Positions 15,200 to 23,163 of a stretch of DNA of 64,000 nucleotides are shown here, in pieces (the first letter of the stretch is position 1; every line of letters starts with the position of its first letter). Below the pieces are notes generated by a model. The model searched no databases, had not been told where the DNA came from, and saw only the letters and a list, made by a program, of their open reading frames with translations. This stretch comes from an uncultured Sutterella sp. (GTDB lineage Bacteria > Pseudomonadota > Gammaproteobacteria > Burkholderiales > Burkholderiaceae_F). The translations under genes and the position numbers were made by a program. The stretch spans positions 1-64,000 of the forward strand of contig UQUM01000007.1 of NCBI GenBank assembly GCA_900544255.1, given 5' to 3'.

Positions 15200-15781
15200 T
15201 CAGGCGTGCCCCACTCCCGTCATCCGAAACGCCGCCGGTACGTCGGCAAAAACGTCTATTTCCAACCCCACCGTTGCAAGAGCCGCTTCGTAGCGTTCGC
15301 CGATCGGGAGTTCAAACACGGTTCGGGCGCACCAAGGCGCTAAGAGCCACGCACCTTCCTGTATCTCTTTTTCCAGCTGCCCCGGCGTCCAACCGGCGCA
15401 CCCCAACGTAATCCAGCTTTTCTCGGGCCCCTTGCCGACCGCGATATCCCGCAACATCTCGATGGAACTGCCGACCGCGACGGTGTCACTCTCAAAAATC
15501 ACGGGATCGCCGGTTACGGCAGGGGAATGAATGATGAAGCCGCGCGACGTCGCCACCGGACCGCCCCAACCCAAGCGGCGACTGCCGTCTGCCGTACAGG
15601 AAAACTGATACTGCTTGCAGGCGCGCGCGAGCGTAATGTTGGACTCCCGGTTGATGATGACGCCGAGCGAGCCGGTTTCTTTTTCGTACCCGATGAGAAA
15701 AACCACCGTCCGCCCAAAAACCGGATCTTCCATCGTCGGAGCCGCTACCAAAAAGCGGCCTGCTGCCAAAGTTTCATTCAT
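15200..15781 (-). CDS. YqgE/AlgH-family protein (UPF0301)
   Basis: This 193-residue cytoplasmic protein starts with the family signature (AGRFLVAAPTMEDPVFGRTVVFLI). It also shows LGVIINR, GGPV and WITLGCAGWTPGQLEKEI. The family was named AlgH after a proposed alginate regulator, but the molecular function is unsettled. The conserved linkage with ruvX supports the assignment. Confidence 0.92.
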   Translation of the reverse strand: MNETLAAGRFLVAAPTMEDPVFGRTVVFLIGYEKETGSLGVIINRESNITLARACKQYQFSCTADGSRRLGWGGPVATSRGFIIHSPAVTGDPVIFESDTVAVGSSIEMLRDIAVGKGPEKSWITLGCAGWTPGQLEKEIQEGAWLLAPWCARTVFELPIGERYEAALATVGLEIDVFADVPAAFRMTGVGHA

Positions 15782-15851
15782 ACAGATTTTTTTCGCTGTT
15801 GGTTGATGCCGTCCATCTGAGGGGGAATCACCCGTTTGTCAACCGCTTTCG

Positions 15852-15895
15852 GCAAAAACGCCGAACTTCCTTTTTGGGGAAATCCGGCGTTTTTT
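15852..15895 (-). terminator. terminator of the primase / H1-like operon
   Basis: AACGCCG and CGGCGTT form a stem around a long loop, with TTTTT following on the minus strand, directly after the 83-residue ORF. Confidence 0.75.
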
Positions 15896-15905
15896 GGGGA
15901 AAAGC

Positions 15906-16157
15906 TCAGCGCAGACCCAGCCGCTGTTGCAACACCCTCACGGCGTCTTCATGCTGGCAGAGGAAATTCATCAGATCGGTTTTCCGTTTGATAGTCCTCA
16001 CTTCCGGATAGTCCTCTTCGAGTAGCGCCACCGTCACTTTAAGGGATTGTGCCGCCACCGCCGTCGTCACATGTTGGATACGGCGCACCCGTTCCTTTCG
16101 CGGTTTCCTTTCCGTCGTCGCCGTTGCTGTCGGTGCGTCTGCCTTAATTCCCTTCAT
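15906..16157 (-). CDS. small basic protein of unknown function, 83 aa
   Basis: I do not recognise the family. The first 28 residues are Ala/Thr/Lys/Arg-rich and probably disordered. The remainder looks like a small helical domain (KVTVALLEEDYPEVRTIK, then NFLCQHEDAVRVLQQRLG). The ATG has GGAG nine bases upstream, inside the end of the H1-like gene, and starts six bases from that stop, so it is coupled to it. It is the third and last gene of the operon and is followed by a terminator. A role with DNA is suggested by company only. Confidence 0.6.
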   Translation of the reverse strand: MKGIKADAPTATATTERKPRKERVRRIQHVTTAVAAQSLKVTVALLEEDYPEVRTIKRKTDLMNFLCQHEDAVRVLQQRLGLR

Positions 16158-16160
16158 AAC

Positions 16161-17039
16161 TTACTTCTCCGTCGGTTTGGGTTCGGCCTGAGCCGCTTCC
16201 GTCGTTGCCACAGGCGCCGCCGGTGTATCGACGACCACCTGGGCTTTAGTTTCCTTAATCGTTTCAACAGGTGCCTCAGTCTTTTCCGCCAGCGCCTTCT
16301 TCGCCGCGGTTTTCTTCGCGGAAGCTTTTCGAACCTTTACCGGCTTAGCCTGCGTCATTGCCACTTCAACGGGCTTTTCTTCCTGCGGTTTTGCGAGCAC
16401 AGTCTCCGACAACACCGGCACCGCCTTCATGTCTTCCTTTTTAGTTTCGGACACTTCAGCCGCCACTTTCTTAGCAACGGGCTTTTTCGCAACGGTCTTC
16501 TTCTCCGTCGTTTTCTTTGCAGTCGCTTTCTTAACCCCCGGCTTCTTTGTCTTCTCATCGCCCGGTGCGGCCTCTTCTGCCTTTGCTGCTTCAACTTTCT
16601 TTTCTGTCTTTACCACCGTCTTTTTAACGGTCACCTTCTTGGCAGCCGTTTTTTTCGCCGGCGCTTTCTTTGCAGCGGGGGCCGCCTTTTCTGCGCCGTC
16701 GACCTTGTTTTCGGCAACGGCCTTCACCGTCTTTTTGGCTGTCGTTTTCTTGGCGGGTTTCTTTTTCGTGACGGGTTCAACGTCCGTCACAGCGTCCGCT
16801 GCGGGCTTCACCTTACGTACGTGCTTCACGTCGGGCACGAGACGCGGTTCACCTTCGTCCTTCGGAGGCTTCACCGCGGCCTGCATCTCTGCGACCGGGT
16901 CACTCCCCGTGTTCGTCGCTTCATGCTTACGCACACCATCCCCGTCCTGCGTGGACCAGTTGTAGTCGAGCGCCTTCGGGCAACGCCCCGGCTTCGGTGC
17001 CATGAGGCGCCGGATGAAATTCATGATGCTCTTGAACAT
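16161..17039 (-). CDS. histone H1-like Lys/Ala-rich protein, 292 aa
   Basis: A short N-terminal part (FKSIMNFIRRLMAPKPGRCPK, about residues 2-22) precedes a long low-complexity tail of AKKTxAKK, KKPxAKK and KKxVKK repeats from about residue 85 to 270. The composition resembles eukaryotic H1 tails and bacterial relatives such as AlgP, BpH1 and HctB. Such proteins bind DNA without sequence preference. The N-terminal part is not part of that pattern and may be a membrane or protein anchor. The ATG at 17039 has GGAG upstream; a longer frame exists without one. It sits between a primase-like gene and a small unknown in one operon. Confidence 0.75.
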   Translation of the reverse strand: MFKSIMNFIRRLMAPKPGRCPKALDYNWSTQDGDGVRKHEATNTGSDPVAEMQAAVKPPKDEGEPRLVPDVKHVRKVKPAADAVTDVEPVTKKKPAKKTTAKKTVKAVAENKVDGAEKAAPAAKKAPAKKTAAKKVTVKKTVVKTEKKVEAAKAEEAAPGDEKTKKPGVKKATAKKTTEKKTVAKKPVAKKVAAEVSETKKEDMKAVPVLSETVLAKPQEEKPVEVAMTQAKPVKVRKASAKKTAAKKALAEKTEAPVETIKETKAQVVVDTPAAPVATTEAAQAEPKPTEK

Positions 17040-17182
17040 CCCTCTTTCTCCTTCGTGATCCCGTCGGCCAACTCTTTCGTTCCGACTGTCCGCTTCATAA
17101 TAGCGAAACCCGAGAAAAGGCGGAAGATAAATCCGCAAATTTCCCCCGAAATTTCCCCCAAAACCGAATAAAACGCCACACT

Positions 17183-18172
17183 TTACGCAAAAATGTGTGC
17201 TTCATCCCGCAAATACTCATCCAACCAATCGCTGCCCGCCGTGGGCGGCAACGCCACTTCCACCGCGGGCAGCCGCCCGGCCCAACGCTTTGCCAAGCGA
17301 TAAGCCGCCTCTTGTCCGACAAAATTCCGATCATTGTCACCGAAAATCACCAAACGCATGACGCTTTCAGGTACCGCTTCAAAGTTCGCGAGATTTTCCG
17401 CGCCGATCGCCGCCCACACCGGCATATGAAACCATTCACCGGCAGCAAGCGCCGTCTCCACTCCCTCGGCAATGCCCAACACCCGCACGGGGCGCCCCAA
17501 CTGCACCACGGCGCCGTTCGTCGTCCCCGACGTGATTTTCTTTACAGCCGTCATCGGCGCCTTTTGCCCGTCTTCCGTGAGATAGGTGCGGTGCACGGCC
17601 GTGACGATGCCGTTCTTATCCGTCATGCGCGAGAGCATCGCAGGCCACCGCGTCTTTTCCGTCGTCTCATCGCCGTAAAGAAGGGCTTCATGCGTGCGGA
17701 TATCGCCCGACACCCGCAGGGGATTCAGACCACGGTTTTTGAGGTACTTCCATACGGCATCGTTTTCGACCACCGGATGCGCTTCCTGCCAAATAGCAAG
17801 GTGATAAGGCGTTTTGTGCGGCGCATCGTCTTTCTTCGGCCATTCCTGCCGTGCTCTCCCCGTCCCGTGCTCCGGCACCGGCAGGCCGCAGAACCGTTCC
17901 ACGGTTTCCAACGCATCAAAGACGGAAATTCCAAGGAAACGCGAAAGCAGTTCAAACCCATCACCGTGCCCGCAGTGCCGGCAGAGGTAGTTGCCGGCTT
18001 CGTATTTGTCGGTGAAGGAAAAACGGTCGCGGCCGCCGCACAAGGGGCAGGGGCGATTGGGCTTTACGAGGAGCGACTCTTCAATCCCTGCCGACACAAA
18101 AATGTCGCGCCAACGTCCCTTCGCCCCCCGTTTGGCGGCTTCAAATCGCTCTCGAATTGTAACTTCGGACAT
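17183..18172 (-). CDS. P4-type zinc-finger and Toprim primase-like protein
   Basis: This 329-residue protein has an N-terminal CHC-type zinc motif (CPLCGGRDRFSF then CRHCGHGDG, about residues 38-72). The Toprim domain is in the second half, with the catalytic Glu in IAEGVETALAAGE and the acidic pair in VIFGDNDRN. No helicase domain follows, unlike full P4 alpha proteins. The architecture matches primase fragments carried by phages, plasmids and ICEs. It heads an operon with an H1-like gene. The ATG at 18172 is preferred to a TTG five codons upstream. Confidence 0.85.
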   Translation of the reverse strand: MSEVTIRERFEAAKRGAKGRWRDIFVSAGIEESLLVKPNRPCPLCGGRDRFSFTDKYEAGNYLCRHCGHGDGFELLSRFLGISVFDALETVERFCGLPVPEHGTGRARQEWPKKDDAPHKTPYHLAIWQEAHPVVENDAVWKYLKNRGLNPLRVSGDIRTHEALLYGDETTEKTRWPAMLSRMTDKNGIVTAVHRTYLTEDGQKAPMTAVKKITSGTTNGAVVQLGRPVRVLGIAEGVETALAAGEWFHMPVWAAIGAENLANFEAVPESVMRLVIFGDNDRNFVGQEAAYRLAKRWAGRLPAVEVALPPTAGSDWLDEYLRDEAHIFA

Positions 18173-18234
18173 CGGGCGGCCCCGCAAAAAAGAAAAGAAG
18201 CCCCCCGAGACTAACGGGAAAAAGCAGCGCCGTC

Positions 18235-18275
18235 AAAAAAACGCCGCTGAATTCAGATAATCCGCGGCGTTTTTC
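18235..18275. terminator. bidirectional terminator after the BamE-like lipoprotein gene
   Basis: ACGCCGC (18241-18247) and GCGGCGT (18264-18270) form a stem with T-tracts on both strands. It ends the lipoprotein gene on the minus strand and stands in front of the primase operon. Confidence 0.8.
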
Positions 18276-18295
18276 AGAATTTATTCGAAAAAGGC

Positions 18296-18808
18296 TCAGA
18301 ACGCAAAGAGCCACTCTCCGTCTTTTTCTTTCCAGGGATCCATCGTGGTTTCCACGCTCTGCACGACGCCGTTTTCATCAAACTGCGGCCACACCGCCAT
18401 ATCGAACCCGCCAAAATCCTTGTAACGATACATCCAGGCGTGCTGATTGACGAGGTGGAAGGTGTACTTCTGTGCACAACGCCCCCACAGTTTCCACACA
18501 TCATCTTCGGTGGAAACGCCTGGGCGGATGAGATTGAAATACTTTTCCTGCAGGCCCTGTTCGCGCGACACGACGTGCCCCGTTTCGTCCACGAAAAGCC
18601 ACCAAACTTCCTGCCCGTAAGGCTGCAGAGAGTACGTCCAGCGTACGGTTCCGTCCTCCATCCGGGTTTTCGCCATCGGTTCGCCCAACCGTTCGACGAC
18701 CGCCGTTTCCAAATCCCCCAATTCCACCAGCTGGGGATGCGCGCAGCCGGCCAACATCACCGCCGCAGCAACGGCCGCCAAAGCCCATTTAAAAACTCCA
18801 CGCGACAT
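18296..18808 (-). CDS. SmpA/BamE-like outer-membrane lipoprotein
   Basis: This 170-residue protein has a lipoprotein signal with the lipobox LAGC at about residues 19-22. Its two short repeats each resemble the BamE/OmlA fold (LGEPMAKTRMEDGTVRWTYS and IRPGVSTEDDVWKLWGRC). It is probably anchored in the outer membrane. It is longer than BamE and seems to hold two such modules, so a different role is likely. It stands alone between two terminators. Confidence 0.7.
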   Translation of the reverse strand: MSRGVFKWALAAVAAAVMLAGCAHPQLVELGDLETAVVERLGEPMAKTRMEDGTVRWTYSLQPYGQEVWWLFVDETGHVVSREQGLQEKYFNLIRPGVSTEDDVWKLWGRCAQKYTFHLVNQHAWMYRYKDFGGFDMAVWPQFDENGVVQSVETTMDPWKEKDGEWLFAF

Positions 18809-18821
18809 AGTGATTTCCTCA

Positions 18822-18862
18822 AGAAAAAACCTTCCGACGCCCGTTGAAGACGACCGGAAGGT
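18822..18862 (-). terminator. terminator of the response-regulator gene
   Basis: AACCTTCCG and CGGAAGGTT form a perfect 9-bp stem, with TTTTC following on the minus strand. It overlaps the upstream region of the lipoprotein gene. Confidence 0.85.
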
Positions 18863-18882
18863 TCAGCGCCCGCCCCGTCCGG

Positions 18883-19557
18883 TCAGAGCTTATCCAAGTG
18901 GTGTTCGACGGCAAAGACGGCCGCCTGCACGCGACTCTTGATGTTGAGCTTTCTGAGCACGCTCTGCACATGCACCTTGACGGTGGATTCGGCGAGATCA
19001 AGCGCCCGGGCAATTTCCTTGTTGGAGACGCCGCGCGCCAGCCACGCGAGAATTTCACGTTCGCGGGGCGTCAAGGCATCCACGTCCGGGGCGTTTGCCG
19101 CTGCATAGCTGTCGCGGCGCAACTTCATCACGAGCTTACTCGTCATCTCAGGGGAAATGACGGAGTCGCCCGCGACCGCGTGACGCACGCTCTGCAGGAG
19201 AAAGTCCGCATCAATCTTCTTTAAAAGATACCCGCGGGCCCCGAGACGCATGCATTCGGCGAGATCGTCCCCGTCTTCGCTCACGGTGAGCATCAAAACG
19301 GCCTGGTTGGGATCAGCTCCGAGAATCTGTTCGAGCGCTTCATGCCCGTTCATCACCGGCATATCCAAGTCCAGGAGAACGAGATCGGGCTTCGTCTGCT
19401 CCACAAGCTTCACCCCTTCCAAACCGTCGGCGGCTTCGCCCACGATCTCAAAGTCGCTCTGACGCGTCAAAAGCGCCTTGAGCCCGCTTCTGAAAAGCGT
19501 GTGGTCATCAATAAGCGCAATGCGGATTTTCTTGTCAGATTCAGCAAACTCATTCAT
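18883..19557 (-). CDS. NarL/FixJ-family response regulator
   Basis: This 224-residue two-component regulator has a receiver domain (about 12-130). Its phospho-acceptor Asp is in VLLDLDMPVMNG near residue 61, with acidic residues in IDDH and the Lys in LLKKID. The LuxR-type helix-turn-helix (about 158-220) is LTPREREILAWLARGVSNKEIA, then ESTVKVHVQSVLRKL. The ATG at 19557 begins the compact protein. No sensor kinase is nearby, so it is an orphan in this window. It resembles NarL-type regulators of anaerobic respiration, but the regulon is unknown. Confidence 0.9.
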   Translation of the reverse strand: MNEFAESDKKIRIALIDDHTLFRSGLKALLTRQSDFEIVGEAADGLEGVKLVEQTKPDLVLLDLDMPVMNGHEALEQILGADPNQAVLMLTVSEDGDDLAECMRLGARGYLLKKIDADFLLQSVRHAVAGDSVISPEMTSKLVMKLRRDSYAAANAPDVDALTPREREILAWLARGVSNKEIARALDLAESTVKVHVQSVLRKLNIKSRVQAAVFAVEHHLDKL

Positions 19558-19635
19558 TTTCTTTCCCGGGCCCATAAAAAGTTCTGGCCAATGCCGCGGG
19601 GACCCCCGCGGCGCGTTCGTTATTTTGGCCGAGCT

Positions 19636-20163
19636 TTAAGCGTGCGCAACGCCTTCGGCAGCGCCCTGCTGCGCCTGCTGCTGAGCTTGCGCGAGACGCT
19701 GCTGATAAAGCGCTTCGAAGTTCACTTCCGGCAGATGCACCGGGGGCAACCCGGTACGGGTAATGAGGTCGGCCAAATTCGCACGCAGATACGGATAGAG
19801 AATCGAAGGGCAGACGACATTCGTCAGATGCTGCACGCCTTCTTCAACGATGTTGCGGATGTCGAAAATACCGGCCTGCTTGCCTTCGACGAGGAACATC
19901 GTCTTTTCCTTCACCGTCACGGTGATCGTACCGCGCACCACCACTTCCCAAGCGCCTTCCGGGGGAAGCTTCTTCTGGGACACTTCAAACTGAATGTCCA
20001 CGTTGGGCTGTTCTTCGGGCGCCGCAAAGAAAATTTCCGGCGCATGCGGCATTTCAAGGGAAGCGTCCTTTAAGTAGCTGCGCACCATCTGAAAAGAAGG
20101 CTGCGCCTGCTGCGCTTCGGCGTTCTGAGCATTTTCGTTCGGAGTCTGGTTTTCGTCCGCCAT
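19636..20163 (-). CDS. secB: SecB export chaperone
   Basis: This 175-residue chaperone keeps preproteins unfolded and delivers them to SecA. SecB landmarks are QMVRSYLKDASLEMPHAPEIF near residues 25-45 and the VCPSILYPYLRANLADLITRTGLPPVHLPEVNFEALY region near 118-155. The N-terminus is Asn/Gln-rich and the C-terminal tail Gln/Ala-rich. It lies 90 bases downstream of a rhodanese gene, a typical betaproteobacterial pairing, though the glutaredoxin gene often found between them is absent. Confidence 0.96.
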   Translation of the reverse strand: MADENQTPNENAQNAEAQQAQPSFQMVRSYLKDASLEMPHAPEIFFAAPEEQPNVDIQFEVSQKKLPPEGAWEVVVRGTITVTVKEKTMFLVEGKQAGIFDIRNIVEEGVQHLTNVVCPSILYPYLRANLADLITRTGLPPVHLPEVNFEALYQQRLAQAQQQAQQGAAEGVAHA

Positions 20164-20253
20164 GTCGGTCTCACTAAAAAAGGTTACGATAATTCAAACT
20201 TTACGCGGAAAATCTGCCGTGAATCTTAACGGCGTTCTTTTCCGCTTTACGGA

Positions 20254-20658
20254 TCAGCGCGCAAAGGGAAGCTTTGCCATACGCCAGGCGTTTAAGCCGC
20301 CCGCGAGAATATAGACTTCCTTAAAGCCCGTGCCGCGCAAGAGGGGCGACGCCATACGGGCACGGCGCCCGTCGTCGTCCACGAGGAGCACCGGGCGAGC
20401 CTTGTCGATCTTGCCTAGCTCGTTCTGGATGCGGTCGGCGGGAATGTTCACGGAATTCGCGATCGCTTCCTTTTTGAAGTCTTTGGGATCACGCAGGTCG
20501 ATGATCTGCGCATTTTTGCGATTAATGAGTTCGGTAGCGGAACTGTTGTCCACTTCGGGGCCCGTGCGGCGACGCTGAATCATCGGCCAAGCCAAGCTCA
20601 CCGAGCACACGAGAATAATCGCAATCAGAAGAATGTTGTCAAGAAGGAAGTCCATCAC
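20254..20658 (-). CDS. membrane-anchored rhodanese-like protein
   Basis: This 134-residue protein has one N-terminal membrane helix (about residues 5-25) and a single rhodanese domain (about 38-130: IIDLRDPKDFKKEAI, then a shared fold). The usual catalytic-loop Cys is missing; the loop reads VLLVDDDGRRARMA. It is therefore probably a non-catalytic rhodanese, like many in this family. It is the first gene of the unit with secB. Confidence 0.85.
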   Translation of the reverse strand: MMDFLLDNILLIAIILVCSVSLAWPMIQRRRTGPEVDNSSATELINRKNAQIIDLRDPKDFKKEAIANSVNIPADRIQNELGKIDKARPVLLVDDDGRRARMASPLLRGTGFKEVYILAGGLNAWRMAKLPFAR

Positions 20659-21096
20659 TTGCTCTTAGGTTTGTTCATCATCGGCGCCGAACAGAAAAGT
20701 CCCGTTTTCGGACGCTTCTCCGCGCCGGCGGCGGCCATTATAGAAAATTTGATTTCCTTACCGTTAGTTAACCCTGCCTTGTCCGGCACAGAAAAACGAA
20801 TCCTCGTCGTTTGAAGAAGCAGCCCCAAACAACGTTGCCATCATACCTAAACGCCAAACACCGTCGAACTACATCAACAACTATACAGACATCGTTCAAG
20901 TTATACAGTTACCATCCGTCGTCTCTCCTTCACCTACACACTGACCTTTTTCAGCAATTTGTGTCCGTTATTGGTTAGTCGTTGATTTTGATAAATAACT
21001 TTCCTTGTCTCTCTTTTAAGGAGTTCCAAATTTTCACACCCGTGCGATAATGAAGAGTTTTCTTTTTTCCTCCCCCTTTTTTGAGGGTTTGAAACC
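20659..21096. other. divergent intergenic region between rhodanese/secB and gpmA
   Basis: This 438-base region has no credible gene. It holds a TATAAT box on the minus strand (20737-20742), which could serve the rhodanese-secB unit. A GATAAT box on the plus strand (21046-21051), with a weak TTCCAA 16 bases upstream, could serve gpmA. GAGGG nine bases before the gpmA ATG is a good ribosome-binding site. The middle is ordinary low-GC spacer. Confidence 0.5.
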
Positions 21097-21843
21097 ATGT
21101 ACAAGCTCGTTCTCATGCGCCACGGACAAAGTCAGTGGAATCTTGAAAACCGTTTCACCGGGTGGACGGACGTCGATCTCACCGAACAAGGTCGCGCCGA
21201 AGCCGCCAAAGCGGGGGAACTTCTGAAAAAAGAAGGTTACGGCTTTGACATCGCCTTCACGAGCGTCTTAAAGCGTGCCGTGCGTACGCTCTGGATCACC
21301 CTGGACAAGCTTGACGAAATGTGGATTCCCGTCGAACACTCCTGGCGCCTCAATGAACGCCATTACGGCGCCCTGCAGGGCCTCAACAAAGCGGAAACCG
21401 CGAAGAAATTCGGCGAGGCTCAGGTTCTGATCTGGCGCCGCGCCTACGCGACGCCCCCGGATCCGCTCCCCGAAGGCGACGAACGCAGTGCTTTGAACGA
21501 CCCCCGCTATGCAGACGTGCCCGCCATGGACATTCCTGCGACGGAATGCCTCAAGGATACGGTGGCCCGCGTCGTCCCCTATTGGGAACAGGTGATCAAA
21601 CCCACGGTTAAATCCGGCAAGCGCGTTCTCATCGCCGCGCACGGCAATTCGCTCCGAGCTCTCATCAAACACATCGACAACGTGAGTGACGACGATATCG
21701 TGGGGCTCAACATCCCCACCGCGCAGCCCCTCGTGTACGAATTCGACGACGCCATGCGCCCGATCCGTCATTACTACCTCGGCAACGCCGACGAAATCGC
21801 CGCTGCGGTCGCCGCCGTCGCCGCACAGGGTAAAGCGAAGTAA
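21097..21843 (+). CDS. gpmA: 2,3-bisphosphoglycerate-dependent phosphoglycerate mutase
   Basis: This 248-residue glycolytic enzyme interconverts 3- and 2-phosphoglycerate. The catalytic RHG motif is in LMRHGQSQWNLENRFTGW near residues 7-24. The second half of the site is LNERHYGALQG, and the C-terminal histidine is in AAHGNSLRALIKH. The length is the normal 248-250. It starts a plus-strand cluster (gpmA, envC, ctpA, thiF-like, GNAT) with gaps of a few bases, a conserved Burkholderiales arrangement. Confidence 0.97.
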   Translation: MYKLVLMRHGQSQWNLENRFTGWTDVDLTEQGRAEAAKAGELLKKEGYGFDIAFTSVLKRAVRTLWITLDKLDEMWIPVEHSWRLNERHYGALQGLNKAETAKKFGEAQVLIWRRAYATPPDPLPEGDERSALNDPRYADVPAMDIPATECLKDTVARVVPYWEQVIKPTVKSGKRVLIAAHGNSLRALIKHIDNVSDDDIVGLNIPTAQPLVYEFDDAMRPIRHYYLGNADEIAAAVAAVAAQGKAK

Positions 21844-21851
21844 GTCGTCCG

Positions 21852-23144
21852 ATGCGTTCTGCCCCGCGACTTCTTTTACTCACGGCCGTCATTTCTTTTA
21901 CGGCCGCCGTAGGGGGTCTGTGCCTTGCGTATGCCCCGGACGCTGCCGCCAAAACGGCGCCCGAGGCAGACCGACGCCAGCTTACCCGCGAACAGTCGTC
22001 CTTAAAGGGGCAGATTTCGTCCATTCAGAAAGAAATTTCCGCCAAGGAAGCACGTTTGACGAAAGTCAATGCCGAACTGCAGAAAAGTGAACAAGCAATC
22101 AGCCGCAGTAACCGTACGCTGCGCACCCTCGCCGAAGATCGCACGAAAATCGAGCAACAGCTCGCCGATCTCAACAACGAGTTAAAGCGCGTGAGCCGCA
22201 GCACCAAAGAAGCGGAAAAAGATCTCGAACAGATCAGCAAAGCGCAGTTTCTGAATGCGCAGCGTCACCCCTGGCAAAGTCTTTTAACGGGGAGCAACCC
22301 CAACGACATCCAGCGTATGTCGGGGATTTTGTCCTATCTGAACCGTGAGCGCGACAAAACGATCAACGAGCTCACAAACCGCCAGAGACTCATCGCGGAA
22401 ACAACGAAAAAAACGACGGAAAAACGTTCGGAACTTGCCCGAGTACAGGCGGCGGAACAAAAAAACCGCGAGCAGCTGCAGTCCGAGCAGAAATCCCGTG
22501 AGACAGCGCGCACCAATCTCACGAAGGAGCTCAATTCGCAACGCGAACGCTATGAACAACTCGTCAAAAACGATCGGGAATTGACTAAACTCATTTCCAA
22601 TATCGACGTGCGGATTGCCGAAGCCGAAAAGCGGGAAGCCACCCGGCGTCTTGCCCTACGGAAAAAAGCCGAAGAAGAACGGCGTCGCAAAAATACATCA
22701 ACGAAATCCGAACCCGTCGTCGTTGCGTCGCCGTCCGTCAATTTCACGCAGTTAAAGGGGCGGCTTACGATGCCCGCCTCCGGTACGATCGCCGCCCGCT
22801 TCGGCCAAAAACGTGAAGGAGCCGCATCGACTCTTCCCTGGCGCGGCCTTCTCATCCGGGCCAAACAAGGCGCGAACGTCGTCGCCGCCGGCCCCGGCAC
22901 CGTCGTCTTCAGCGACTGGATGCGCGGCTTCGGGAACCTTCTCATCGTCGATCACGGTTCCAACTATCTCTCCGTCTACGCGAACAACGAATCGCTTTAT
23001 AAGAGCGTAGGCGACAAGGTGAAACAAGGCGAAACGATTGCAAGCGTCGGCAACTCCGGGGGCGAAGAACGCCCGGGCTTATACTTCGAACTTCGTCGCC
23101 GCGGCACGCCGATTGATCCGTCGCCATGGCTTGCCAAGCGCTGA
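21852..23144 (+). CDS. envC: EnvC-like murein hydrolase activator
   Basis: This 430-residue protein has an N-terminal signal peptide (about 1-32) and a long coiled coil (about 38-270) rich in Glu, Lys, Arg and Gln. A C-terminal LytM/M23 domain spans about 300-428. The LytM metal ligands are lost: the histidines of the active family are replaced in WRGLLI, YANNESL and LYFELR. That is what EnvC-type activators of amidases look like. With FtsE/FtsX (41.6-43.2 kb) it should act in septal peptidoglycan splitting. It is eight bases downstream of gpmA. Confidence 0.88.
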   Translation: MRSAPRLLLLTAVISFTAAVGGLCLAYAPDAAAKTAPEADRRQLTREQSSLKGQISSIQKEISAKEARLTKVNAELQKSEQAISRSNRTLRTLAEDRTKIEQQLADLNNELKRVSRSTKEAEKDLEQISKAQFLNAQRHPWQSLLTGSNPNDIQRMSGILSYLNRERDKTINELTNRQRLIAETTKKTTEKRSELARVQAAEQKNREQLQSEQKSRETARTNLTKELNSQRERYEQLVKNDRELTKLISNIDVRIAEAEKREATRRLALRKKAEEERRRKNTSTKSEPVVVASPSVNFTQLKGRLTMPASGTIAARFGQKREGAASTLPWRGLLIRAKQGANVVAAGPGTVVFSDWMRGFGNLLIVDHGSNYLSVYANNESLYKSVGDKVKQGETIASVGNSGGEERPGLYFELRRRGTPIDPSPWLAKR

Positions 23145-23163
23145 TTTTTATTTCTTTACGACC

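Noticed and set aside
16200..16800. Regular short repeats that look like a direct-repeat or CRISPR array
   Set aside because: They are in-frame AKK-type codon repeats of the H1-like gene with variable length and no spacers. The same reasoning applies to the GGERREGG repeats at 53.75-53.85 kb.
16047..17171. 374-codon plus-strand frame and an inner 178-codon frame opposite the H1-like gene
   Set aside because: The Leu/Arg/Phe/Cys-rich translations are artefacts of the AAG/GCC-rich Lys/Ala repeats on the other strand.
17195..18214. 339-codon plus-strand frame opposite the primase-like gene
   Set aside because: The minus-strand frame has zinc-finger and Toprim motifs; the plus-strand translation has none.
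20934..21116. 60-codon minus-strand frame upstream of gpmA
   Set aside because: No ribosome-binding site. It overlaps the gpmA start and the likely promoter region, and the sequence is low-complexity Lys-rich.
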